Source of the DNA: Pedobacter ureilyticus
GTDB taxonomy: Bacteria; Bacteroidota; Bacteroidia; Sphingobacteriales; Sphingobacteriaceae
NCBI RefSeq assembly: GCF_005925345.1
Contig: NZ_SSHJ01000004.1
Coordinates: forward strand, 1-64,000
Length of the DNA: 64,000 nucleotides
Direction: 5' to 3'
Shown here: positions 1-8,262 of the stretch, piece by piece
Layout of the letters: each line of letters begins with the position of its first letter
Numbering within the stretch: position 1 is the first letter of the stretch
Notes under the pieces: generated by a model
What the model saw: the letters and a program-made list of their open reading frames with translations, nothing else
Told to the model about the DNA's origin: nothing
Databases searched by the model: none
Made by a program: the position numbers and the translations under genes

Positions 1-192
1 AGTTATATAGTGCAGCCCCGACCCTTACTTAACGTCCTTAATACGCATCTTAGTTTTCAACACTGCCAGAACCCAATTTCAAACAATCATAAAAAGGATA
101 ATGATACAATATTTAACCAAAGGTGAGCTATGGATCTTAAAACCTTCTGTGAACCGGCTGCTGAAGCAGCTGACAATAAAAATACCATTACA

Positions 193-361
193 ACAAATAC
201 TAGATCTCGAAAACCACTGATTTATAATCTACACAAGAGGTGTCTTATTAAGGATTATAAATCCTTGGATAGGGTTTCCAGATTGCAAATCTGGAAGAGC
301 GAGAGAGCGAGGAGACGGAAATAAAACACCAGCACACAAATACTAGATTTGGAAAACCGCT
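193..361. repeat. REP-like cluster: 26-bp direct repeat with two hairpins
   Basis: The 26-mer at 193-218 recurs at 336-361 with 23 of 26 bases identical (shared core ACAAATACTAGAT, then GAAAACC). Between the copies lie two perfect dyads: AAGGATT/AATCCTT at 250-266 and TTCCAGATT/AATCTGGAA at 276-296. This arrangement looks like a non-coding dispersed intergenic repeat rather than a gene. No transposase is nearby. Confidence 0.6.
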
Positions 362-471
362 AACTACAAATCCATACAGCTTCGGATATGCAAACCATGT
401 ACATCGAGTTGATTTACCTTTCGAAGAGCGAAAACAGCTGCCAGTGTTATTTTGGCACAGCGCTTTGTAAA

Positions 472-553
472 TTAAACCCGATTGTACGGATAGCCCGCAA
501 CGGAGCGTAGCGAAGTGAGGACTAGCAGTGAAAGCGGGGCTAGCTTTTGATTG
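472..553. repeat. Dispersed intergenic repeat (AACCCGATTG ... AGCGGG type)
   Basis: The unit begins with TTAAACCCGATTG and ends with GAAAGCGGGGCTAGCTTTT. A second unit with the same ends (AACCCGATTG and AAAGCGGGACTAG) lies at 58683-58858. The ends are partly complementary (CCCG with CGGG). Its interior differs from the second unit, so this is a family resemblance, not a recent copy. Confidence 0.5.
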
Positions 554-643
554 ATCTCAGAAAATTGCTTTTCAAAAAAAATGTTTAAACATAAAAGCGA
601 GTTTAACTTACGCTAAACTCGCTGCTTTTGCATCCTAATTATT

Positions 644-2428
644 CTACCATCCACCAGCGGTATCATCACCTCTTGGGTCGGCACCAGTTTGGTAAAGCCC
701 TGCTTTAGTTACCAAAATGGCATCAACTCTGCCTATGCTGTTACGTTTATAAAAAGTATAGCCTTTTGCTTCCAATTTCTGCTGTATTTCTGGTCTCAAC
801 GCATTGGGTTCTATATCCACTCTGTCTGGTAGCCATTGGTGATGAAACTTTTTGGCATTTACCGCTTGTTGCATATCCATTCCAAAGTCAACCACGTTTA
901 ATATCGTTTGAAAAACGGATGTCATAATGGTAGAACCGCCAGGCGTGCCTACTACCATGGCAAGCTTTCCGTCTTTCTCTAAAATAGTTGGAGTCATAGA
1001 GCTAAGCATTCGCTTATTTGGAGCAATGGCATTTGCCTCGTAACCAATTAAACCAAAATAATTGGCAACTCCTGGCTTTACTGAGAAATCGTCCATTTCG
1101 TTATTTAGCAAGAAGCCAGCCCCTTTTACTACCACATAATTGCCATAAGAGGTATTAATGGTAGTAGTTAACGACACGGCATTACCATCTTTATCTACTA
1201 CCGAGAAATGCGTGGTTTCTTCACTTTCTTTTCGTGCAAATTCGCCCGCTTGTATCTCGGCACTTGGTGTAGCCTTATCCCAGTTCAAGTTAGCCATTCT
1301 ATTTTTGTTGTATGCGGGTTGTAAAAGTTGTTTTTGTGGCACTTTCCAAAAATCTGGATCACCCAAATGCTTTGCCCTATCGGCGTACACTCGTCTCTCC
1401 GCTTCAACCATTACTTGTATGGTAGAATCGGCATTAAAGCCCCATTTAGAAAGTGGGTAGTTAGCTACTGATTGCAGCATTTGAACTAACGCAATCCCGC
1501 CGCTAGAAGTTGGCGGCATGGTAATTACTTTATATCCTTTATAATCTCCTACAATTGGCTTTCTCCATGCAGCATGATAATTTTTCAGATCTTCCTTCGA
1601 AATTAAACCTCCGCCCCTTTTCATTTCGGCCTCAATAAATTCGGCAACTTCACCTTCGTAAAAACCAGCACGACCTTTATCGCGAATTAACCGCATGGTA
1701 TTTGCCAATTCTGTTTGAACTAATACATCACCTGCTGCCCATTCTCCTTCTTCTTTAATAAATACTGTGCCCAGCGGATTAAATTGCTTGAATTTAGTTT
1801 GTAATCTATTTAATTCGTTAACCTGTTGTTTAGTTAGCTTAAAGCCATTCTTAGCGAGTTGATATGCGGGCTCGACCAACTCGGCCCATTTTAATTTACC
1901 ATATTTTTTATGAAGTTCAACCATTCCGGCAACGGTTCCTGGTACACCGGCAGCTAAGTGTCCTTCTTTGCTTTTCTCAGAGATCGGATCACCATTCACA
2001 TCCAAATACATATCTTTATCAGCCAATGCCGGTGCTTTTTCCCTAAAATCCATAGAGGCAATTTTGCCTTTAGCAGAGCGATAGATTAAAAAACCGCCGC
2101 CGCCAATATTGCCTGCATTTGGATATACTACTGCTAAGGCGAATTTTACAGCTACGGTAGCATCTACCGCATTACCACCTTTTTTTAAAATTGCTACACC
2201 TACTGCCGTAGCTTCTGGATGGGCAGAGACTACCGCACCATTTTTAAATTCTTGTGCCTTTCTTTCAAACCCTTTAGCGTTTGCTTTTGATAAAAACTCA
2301 AAAGCTTTTACATCTTTTTCCTTTTCTACTTGGGCATTAGCGTAATTAAAATTTAATGTTAAGGCTACCGCAAATAATGAAAAGTGTTTAAGCTTTTTAC
2401 TTAGCCTCGGGGTGATAGTTTTCAGCAT
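644..2428 (-). CDS. ggt: Gamma-glutamyltransferase
   Basis: This 594-residue periplasmic N-terminal-nucleophile hydrolase cleaves gamma-glutamyl bonds, for example of glutathione, and transfers the glutamyl group. A signal peptide ends near residue 33 (NYANAQ). The self-processing site is the Thr405-Thr406-His407 motif followed by FSVVDKDGNAVSL; Thr405 should become the N-terminus of the small subunit. The oxyanion and substrate segment appears as GTPGGSTI near the C-terminus. Length fits the family. The only ATG start lies 32 nt inside the upstream acyl-CoA synthetase gene on the same strand, so translation is probably coupled. The family call is firm; the in vivo substrate is not known. Confidence 0.93.
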   Translation of the reverse strand: MLKTITPRLSKKLKHFSLFAVALTLNFNYANAQVEKEKDVKAFEFLSKANAKGFERKAQEFKNGAVVSAHPEATAVGVAILKKGGNAVDATVAVKFALAVVYPNAGNIGGGGFLIYRSAKGKIASMDFREKAPALADKDMYLDVNGDPISEKSKEGHLAAGVPGTVAGMVELHKKYGKLKWAELVEPAYQLAKNGFKLTKQQVNELNRLQTKFKQFNPLGTVFIKEEGEWAAGDVLVQTELANTMRLIRDKGRAGFYEGEVAEFIEAEMKRGGGLISKEDLKNYHAAWRKPIVGDYKGYKVITMPPTSSGGIALVQMLQSVANYPLSKWGFNADSTIQVMVEAERRVYADRAKHLGDPDFWKVPQKQLLQPAYNKNRMANLNWDKATPSAEIQAGEFARKESEETTHFSVVDKDGNAVSLTTTINTSYGNYVVVKGAGFLLNNEMDDFSVKPGVANYFGLIGYEANAIAPNKRMLSSMTPTILEKDGKLAMVVGTPGGSTIMTSVFQTILNVVDFGMDMQQAVNAKKFHHQWLPDRVDIEPNALRPEIQQKLEAKGYTFYKRNSIGRVDAILVTKAGLYQTGADPRGDDTAGGW

Positions 2429-4172
2429 CTTTATATATTTTTTCTATAACGTCTTTACTTTTTTCGAGAATTACTTTACGTTTTAAACTCAATTTAGGAG
2501 TTAACTCGCCCCCATCTATGCTCCATTCTTTTGGCAATAACGCAAATTGCTTAATTTGTTCCCACTTACCAAACTCCTTATTAGCTTCGTCCAACAATTT
2601 ATGGTATTTCTCGTGAACATCCTTATTGTTTATCAAAGTATCATGATCGGCATAATCAATTCCTTTAATTTTACACCAAGCTTTTAAAGCTTCAAAATTT
2701 GGCACAATCAATGCCGATGGAAACTTTCTGTTCTCTCCAAGCACCATAATCTGTTCAATTAGTGGCGCTTCTTTCAATTTATTTTCAATCATTTGCGGAG
2801 CAACATATTTGCCACCTGCGGTTTTAAACATTTCTTTTTTCCTGTCGGTAATTTTCAGGTAACCATTTATAAACTCGCCGATATCGCCTGTATGAAAAAA
2901 GCCTTCGTTATCTATTGCCTCATCTGTCAATTCGGGTTTGTTATAATAACCTTTCATCACATTGTGGCCCTTTACTAAAATTTCTCCATCGTCCGCAATT
3001 TTAACCTCAACGCCTTCAATTGGCTTGCCTACCGATCCGAACTTTATCGCATCAAAGTGGTTTACCGATATTACTGGCGAGGTTTCTGTTAAACCGTAAC
3101 CTTCAAAAACGGGTAAGCCTGCAGCCCAAAACACTCTTGCCAATCGTGGGTTTAAAGCTGCACCACCAGAAATAATTACTTGTATATTTCCGCCAAGCGC
3201 TTCCTGCCATTTCTTGAAAACTAATTTTCTGGCAATGCCTAACTTAAAAGTATACCACCAATTTTTATCGGTATCATATTTCTCTGCTAAGCTCAACGAC
3301 CAAAAGAATATTGCTCTTTTTATCCCGGTTAAACTCTTTCCTTTCTCTACTATCTTATCATAGACTTTTTCTAACAGCCTAGGGACCGTAGAAAATCCAC
3401 TTGGTTTTACAAATTGAATATCTGCCACAATGGTGTCCATGCTTTCGGCGTAATAAGTGGCGATATTCAAATAAGCATACAGATAGGAAATCATTCGCTC
3501 AAAAATGTGGGACAATGGCAAAAAGCTGAGTGCATGCGTTACATTGGGAGGAAGTAATACTGCCGATTTTTTGAAATTCTGCACTAAGTTATCATGTGTA
3601 AGCATTACGCCTTTGGGTGTGCCTGTTGTTCCCGAGGTATATATCAATGTGAGGATATCATCTGGGGTTACTGCGTTTCTATAAGTTTCTAAGTCTACTT
3701 CAGTTTTCTTGCCAATTTCTACCAGTTCTTGCCAATGACTAGCGCCCTCAATTTTGTTGAAACTGTATATCTTAACGTCATGTTTGATGTCGGCTACTAC
3801 CTTTTTAACTTTTTCGAACAACTGTGCATCGCCTACAAAAACTACATTAATTTCTGCATCTTCAATAATAAACTTCACATCGTGCTCGGCCAAAGTAGGG
3901 TACAATGGAATTTGATAAGCTCCAAGTTGCATAATTGCATAGTCGCCAATATTCCACTCTGGTCTATTTGTAGACATAATTGCTACCCTAGAACCTTTGG
4001 CAATTCCTAAAGTGGTGAGGCCCCTACTCAAATCATCGGTTACTTCACAAAACTGATGTGTACTATATTTGAGCCACTCGCCATTTATCTTACCGCTAAT
4101 GAATTCATCTTTTGAAAAATTCTCTTGATTATATTTAAGAAGATCGAAAACTCTAGTTACTGAAGCTGACAT
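2397..4172 (-). CDS. fadD: Long-chain acyl-CoA synthetase (AMP-forming)
   Basis: This 591-residue ANL-superfamily ligase activates free fatty acids to acyl-CoA through an acyl-adenylate, the entry step of beta-oxidation. The P-loop IYTSGTTGTPKG lies near residue 180, GYGLTETSPV near residue 360 and the hinge motif DRKKEMFKTAGGKYV near residue 455. It belongs to the FadD15/FAA1-like long form rather than the E. coli FadD form. Its leader carries a perfect ATGCAAGCAT palindrome 91 bp upstream, identical in type to the sites at the marR-fadNAE promoter, which ties it to that operon. It overlaps ggt by 32 nt. The chain-length preference cannot be read from sequence. Confidence 0.9.
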   Translation of the reverse strand: MSASVTRVFDLLKYNQENFSKDEFISGKINGEWLKYSTHQFCEVTDDLSRGLTTLGIAKGSRVAIMSTNRPEWNIGDYAIMQLGAYQIPLYPTLAEHDVKFIIEDAEINVVFVGDAQLFEKVKKVVADIKHDVKIYSFNKIEGASHWQELVEIGKKTEVDLETYRNAVTPDDILTLIYTSGTTGTPKGVMLTHDNLVQNFKKSAVLLPPNVTHALSFLPLSHIFERMISYLYAYLNIATYYAESMDTIVADIQFVKPSGFSTVPRLLEKVYDKIVEKGKSLTGIKRAIFFWSLSLAEKYDTDKNWWYTFKLGIARKLVFKKWQEALGGNIQVIISGGAALNPRLARVFWAAGLPVFEGYGLTETSPVISVNHFDAIKFGSVGKPIEGVEVKIADDGEILVKGHNVMKGYYNKPELTDEAIDNEGFFHTGDIGEFINGYLKITDRKKEMFKTAGGKYVAPQMIENKLKEAPLIEQIMVLGENRKFPSALIVPNFEALKAWCKIKGIDYADHDTLINNKDVHEKYHKLLDEANKEFGKWEQIKQFALLPKEWSIDGGELTPKLSLKRKVILEKSKDVIEKIYKDAENYHPEAK

Positions 4173-4262
4173 ACAATTGGTTTTTATATTGGCTAAGATT
4201 GAAAAACAACCCGTTGAGGTTGTACAACAGTCTAATTTAAGGGTTTTAAATTAAATTATTAC

Positions 4263-4274
4263 TATGCAAGCATA
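4263..4274. promoter_or_regulatory. Predicted MarR operator upstream of the fadD-like gene
   Basis: TATGCAAGCATA is a dyad (ATGC, 2 nt, GCAT) in the divergent spacer between the acyl-CoA synthetase gene (start 4172) and the outer-membrane protein gene (start 4394). The same dyad lies at 51050-51061 and, with one mismatch, at 51088-51096 at the marR promoter. Its identity as a binding site is inference from position and sharing. Confidence 0.6.
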
Positions 4275-4393
4275 ATTATTTTTAAATTGTTTAGTGTCTA
4301 AAACAAAAACAAAAAAAGGGAGATATTGTTGTAAAAGCGCACAATAGGCACAGAAATTGTCTATCGGTGCTAACAGAAAACAATTTTTATATT

Positions 4394-4864
4394 ATGAAAA
4401 AATTACTATTCACAATTATCGCAGGTGCGGCGTTGTTTACAATGAATTTGTCTAACGCAAGTGCACAGAATTACAAGACAGCATTAGGTTTAGGCCTTGA
4501 CTTTGGAAATGGTCCTACTTTAGTTGGCCCATCTATTAAACATTTCTTCAACTCAACTGGTGCTGGTCAGGCAGAAATCTTATTCGGTGGAAATAGCACT
4601 CGCGTACAAGCATTTTATCAATACCATGGTGCCATAAATGGGGCTCCAGGTTTAAAATGGTTTGTTGGTGGTGGCCCCGGCTTAAACTTCTTTAGTGTAG
4701 GCGGTTACGATCAAACTAACTTTTTATTAATTCCACAAGCGGGTTTAGATTTTAAAATCCCTGGTGCGCCTATACAAATGGGCTTCGACTGGAGACCAAC
4801 TGCTTGGATTGGAGACAATTCAGAATTTGAAGCAGGCAGATTTGGTTTCAGGTTTACTTTCTAA
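4394..4864 (+). CDS. Small outer-membrane beta-barrel-like protein
   Basis: The product has 156 residues from the ATG at 4394. An upstream in-frame ATG at 4367 would add nine residues ahead of a typical signal peptide, so I prefer 4394. The signal peptide ends at NASAQ. The mature part is rich in Gly, aromatic and alternating polar and hydrophobic residues and ends in FGFRFTF, a terminal Phe typical of outer-membrane barrels. I do not recognise a named family. It is transcribed away from the acyl-CoA synthetase gene and ends just before a large bidirectional hairpin. Confidence 0.75.
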   Translation: MKKLLFTIIAGAALFTMNLSNASAQNYKTALGLGLDFGNGPTLVGPSIKHFFNSTGAGQAEILFGGNSTRVQAFYQYHGAINGAPGLKWFVGGGPGLNFFSVGGYDQTNFLLIPQAGLDFKIPGAPIQMGFDWRPTAWIGDNSEFEAGRFGFRFTF

Positions 4865-4880
4865 ATACGCAAGCGAAATA

Positions 4881-5020
4881 AAAAAGAGGCTGTATCAAAA
4901 GTAAAATAACGCCGTCATTTCGACGATCAAAGGAGGAGAAATCTCTTTCAGAAGCACTTCTGAAGCAGATCTCTCTCTAACGTTCGAGATGACGAGCGAC
5001 TTTTGAGACAGCCTCTTTTT
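4881..5020. repeat. 140-bp hairpin element, likely bidirectional terminator
   Basis: Outer arms of 21 bases (4881-4901 and 5000-5020) pair with one mismatch; each carries AAAAAGAGGCTGT. Inside, CGTCATTTCGACG near 4913 pairs with CGTTCGAGATGACG near 4981, and TTCAGAAG/CTTCTGAA forms the tip. The element sits between convergent genes and reads as a terminator with T-runs both ways. The inner CGTCATTTCGACG...GGAGAAATCT segment belongs to a repeat family also found near 18517, 57755 and 58718. Confidence 0.8.
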
Positions 5021-5039
5021 GTTATATAAGCAATGGAGT

Positions 5040-6860
5040 TTACACGCCCATCCATCTTTTTCTTACTGCTAATTGTTGCGGTGTGGCATCTTCTTTATAG
5101 CTAGCTTTAATACGAATGTTAGGGCTTTCTTTCAAAGTCAAAGAAATTTTCTTTTCTAAACCATCTCTTCTCACAGTTACTTCAACTACATCGCCTACTT
5201 GTTTTTTAGCGATAGTAGGCAATGTTTCTAAAGTTAACCCTGGATTTGGCAACCTAACACTACGCATTTCATCGGCTATGCTCACGCCATCTATGGCCAA
5301 AATATCATCGTTTACATTTAAACCTTGTACCCAAGCCGGCGAGTTTCTAACAACACCACTCACAGTTACCATTCTATCTACTTTTAATGAAGCTCCGGTG
5401 TAAGGTTTATTGGGCGAAGCAATTTCTTTAGTTGCTTCGATACCTGCATAAGCAAAGAATTTTTCGAAATCAATATCAGCTGTACCGTCAATATATTTCT
5501 CCCAAAATTTAGTAAAACTGATGCCACTAATTTTCTCTACCATAGCTTTAAATTCGGCATCGGTGTAACCACGCTTCTTTAATTTTCCTTCTTCATACAT
5601 CGCTTTCATCACATCATCTAAGCTCTTGGCTCCCTTAGTGGCATTTGCAATTTCTAGATCCATTAGCAAGCCTACAACTTCGCCCTTGCTATAGTATGAG
5701 ATGGCGCTGTTTTTTGAGTTTTCGTTAGGACGGTAGCCAATAATCCAAGCATCAAAACTTGAAGAAGAAGCCGACTGCACTTTTGAACCCGGTGTATTGA
5801 TTACCGTACCCAAGCCACCAATGATATCATTTAAAAAAGTAGTTTGATTGGTTGCTCCGGCTCTAATTAGCAATTTGTTTTCGTAGTACGAAGTAAAGCC
5901 TTCTGCAGTCCAAAGGTTGGTGGTATAATTTTCATTATCGTAATCAAATGGGCCTAGAGCAACTGGGCGCAATCTTTTCACGTTCCACAAGTGGAAGTAC
6001 TCGTGAGCAACTAATGATAAGAAACCCTTATAGCCTCTTTCGGTACCATAAGCATTTCTAGTAGCACCTAAAACAGTAGAGTTTAAATGTTCTAAGCCAC
6101 CGCCACCACTATGGTAATTGTGCACAATGAAAGTATAATGTTTGTTAGGATTTTCTCCAAATATTTGAGTTCCTTCCTCCACAATTTTAGCCATATCAAC
6201 CTTCAAACGTTCCTTGTCATAATTGCCGCCCCCGTACATTGCAACAATGTGTTTTACACCGGCAGCGGTAAACTCAAAAACATCTTGGTTACCAACCTCA
6301 ATAGGACTATCGAATAAAATATCAAAATCTGAAGCGTAGTAAGTAAATTTTTGACCGGCAACTGGCTCTAAACCTGTATTTACTTGGTTCCAGTTACCAA
6401 AAGGTACAATTTTAACTGTACTAGGATTTTTGATCATCCCTGCTGGATACATAAAGATACTTGCCGAAGAAAGGAAAGCATGAGATTCGTCCACAAATGC
6501 GGTACGCACTGAAACCTCAAAGGCGTAAACCCTATAATTTACTTTAATAACTGCTGCTTTAGCATTAAAAACTCGCCAAGTATTTTTAGTTATTTTTTGC
6601 ACTTTAGCAGGCTTACCATTTACGGTTGCATTAAATTCTTCTACGTTTTTTGCAAATTCACGCACCAAGTACGAGCCGGGTGTCCAAACTGGCATTTTTA
6701 AATCCACATAGTCTTTTGTTGCAATACCCGACATATTCATTTCTACCTCTGCATAATGTGCTTGCGGCTCTTTAAAAGACACCTCGAAGCCAATTTTAAC
6801 CTGCGATTTAGCTGCCATTGTTAACGTTAGCAATAATGCTACTCCTAGTATTTTTTTCAT
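5040..6860 (-). CDS. M61 family metallopeptidase with PDZ domain
   Basis: This is a 606-residue secreted zinc peptidase of the glycyl-aminopeptidase (M61) family. A signal peptide ends near residue 19 (MAAKSQ). The N-terminal beta-rich domain is followed by the catalytic motif His286-Glu287-Tyr-Phe-His290 within HEYFHLWNVKRLRP. The third zinc ligand is probably Glu320 in WTAEGFTSYYE. A PDZ domain follows near residues 490-590 (VVRNSPAWVQGLNVNDDIL). All expected catalytic residues are present and the length is normal. It is convergent with the small outer-membrane protein gene. The natural substrate is unknown. Confidence 0.92.
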   Translation of the reverse strand: MKKILGVALLLTLTMAAKSQVKIGFEVSFKEPQAHYAEVEMNMSGIATKDYVDLKMPVWTPGSYLVREFAKNVEEFNATVNGKPAKVQKITKNTWRVFNAKAAVIKVNYRVYAFEVSVRTAFVDESHAFLSSASIFMYPAGMIKNPSTVKIVPFGNWNQVNTGLEPVAGQKFTYYASDFDILFDSPIEVGNQDVFEFTAAGVKHIVAMYGGGNYDKERLKVDMAKIVEEGTQIFGENPNKHYTFIVHNYHSGGGGLEHLNSTVLGATRNAYGTERGYKGFLSLVAHEYFHLWNVKRLRPVALGPFDYDNENYTTNLWTAEGFTSYYENKLLIRAGATNQTTFLNDIIGGLGTVINTPGSKVQSASSSSFDAWIIGYRPNENSKNSAISYYSKGEVVGLLMDLEIANATKGAKSLDDVMKAMYEEGKLKKRGYTDAEFKAMVEKISGISFTKFWEKYIDGTADIDFEKFFAYAGIEATKEIASPNKPYTGASLKVDRMVTVSGVVRNSPAWVQGLNVNDDILAIDGVSIADEMRSVRLPNPGLTLETLPTIAKKQVGDVVEVTVRRDGLEKKISLTLKESPNIRIKASYKEDATPQQLAVRKRWMGV

Positions 6861-7177
6861 TTATATCATTTTGTTTTACACCACAAATGCACACAGAACA
6901 CCAGGTATTTCAGCAATAAATTTACGACAACCGCTACTATTACAGCCAAAATTTGGTACACTTTGTTTCTTTATGGTAAATTCATAAGTGCTCGGCACAA
7001 AAATAAAATTTAAAACTGCTTTCTTAAATCTTTATAACACAAGTGCTGTAACATAGTTAGTACATCTTTATATTGGCAAAACAAATAGATATTTTTGTTT
7101 GTATTCATTGGGCTGTTTGCATAAATGACTACTCAAACCAGATCATCATTTTAAAAACTTAGCGATTTAATTTTTTC
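6861..7177. other. Divergent intergenic region, no gene seen
   Basis: This spacer separates the M61 peptidase gene (-) from the RND efflux operon (+) and must hold promoters for both. It is AT-rich. I found no hairpin or clear operator, and no promoter with good spacing. No regulator gene is adjacent to the efflux operon. Confidence 0.5.
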
Positions 7178-8260
7178 ATGAAGAAAAGATATATATTCTA
7201 CCTCGTATTAGCATTAGGACTCGCCTATCTTGTATATTACAGAATAACAGAAAACAAAAAAATTGAAGGCGGAGGCACGGCAGGAGGTAGCAAAGGAACT
7301 AAAGATAAAAGCGGCGCTGGTTTAAATGTAGATGGCATAGTAGTAAAAACTTCCGATTTCTCTAGCAACCTAGAAATTACGGGCAGTATAGAAGCCAACG
7401 AAGCGGTAACCTTAAGAAGTGAGGTAGCCGGGTTGGTAACGGGCATCTATTTTAAGGAAGGAAGCAACGTTAGCAAGGGCACTACACTGGTTAAAATTAA
7501 CGATCGTGATATACAAGCACAACTAAAGGAAGCCCTTACCAGACAAAATCTATCTGCCAGTAATGAAAACAGGGCAAAGCAATTATTGGAAAAAGGCGCT
7601 ATCAGTCAGGAAGAGTACGATACTTCGCAAGCTGAATTACAAACTTTAAAATCTCAGGTACAGCTAATTAGAGCACAACTAGCAAAAACTAGCATTGTTG
7701 CACCATTTAGCGGGAAAATTGGTCTACGTAACATTTCCGTTGGTGGATATCTTACTCCGAGTACGGTTATCGCTAATTTATTAAGTATAAATCCAGTTAA
7801 AATTGGTTTTTCTATTCCAGAGAAATATGTTTCGCAGCTAAAAACCAACAGCAGTATTTCTTTTAATATAGATGGCAATAACAAAACCTACACAGGTAAA
7901 GTATTTGCTATTGAACCAGGCATTAACGAACAAACCAGAACATTACAAATTAAAGCTTTGGCACCAAACGCCAACAACGAACTTTTACCAGGTTCTTTTG
8001 CAAAAATCAAACTTTCGTTGAGTGTAATTAAAGATGCGATATTAATTCCAACCGAAGCAGTAATTCCGGTGTTAAAAGGTAAAGTGGTGTATATAACCAA
8101 AAATGGGAAAGCACAACAAGTGCCTATTGAAACTGGCACCAGAACTGCCGATAGAATTTTGGTGCTTTCGGGACTAAACGTGGGCGACACGGTGTTGACT
8201 ACCGGCGCTATGGCTTTAAAACCGGATGCAGCAGTAAAAGTTAAAATAGCTAACAACTAG
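7178..8260 (+). CDS. RND efflux periplasmic adaptor (membrane fusion protein)
   Basis: The 360-residue AcrA/MexA-type adaptor links the inner-membrane pump to the outer-membrane channel. An N-terminal membrane anchor (residues 4-22) is followed by a Gly/Ser-rich linker. The first half-lipoyl segment is near residue 85 (EVAGLVTGIYFKEGSNVSKGT), then comes a helical hairpin at about 105-165, the second half-lipoyl segment (IVAPFSGKIGLRNISVGGYL) and the beta-barrel and membrane-proximal domains. It is the first gene of a three-gene operon; only 2 nt separate it from the pump gene. The exported compound is unknown. Confidence 0.92.
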   Translation: MKKRYIFYLVLALGLAYLVYYRITENKKIEGGGTAGGSKGTKDKSGAGLNVDGIVVKTSDFSSNLEITGSIEANEAVTLRSEVAGLVTGIYFKEGSNVSKGTTLVKINDRDIQAQLKEALTRQNLSASNENRAKQLLEKGAISQEEYDTSQAELQTLKSQVQLIRAQLAKTSIVAPFSGKIGLRNISVGGYLTPSTVIANLLSINPVKIGFSIPEKYVSQLKTNSSISFNIDGNNKTYTGKVFAIEPGINEQTRTLQIKALAPNANNELLPGSFAKIKLSLSVIKDAILIPTEAVIPVLKGKVVYITKNGKAQQVPIETGTRTADRILVLSGLNVGDTVLTTGAMALKPDAAVKVKIANN

Positions 8261-8262
8261 GC

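Larger units (their letters stand above)
1..643. other. Gene-free, repeat-rich intergenic stretch
   Basis: I see no convincing gene here. A 64-codon open frame at 130-324 has no recognisable domain, is built partly from palindromic repeat DNA and ends in an Arg-rich tail, so I do not call it. The stretch contains a pair of 26-bp direct repeats, two perfect hairpins and a longer repeat near 472-553, each listed separately. The next gene, ggt, ends at 644 and points into this region, so part of it is its 3' flank. Confidence 0.6.

Noticed and set aside
130..324. 64-codon open frame as a gene
   Set aside because: It crosses palindromic repeat DNA, has no domain or ribosome site, and its C-terminus is a low-complexity Arg/Lys run.
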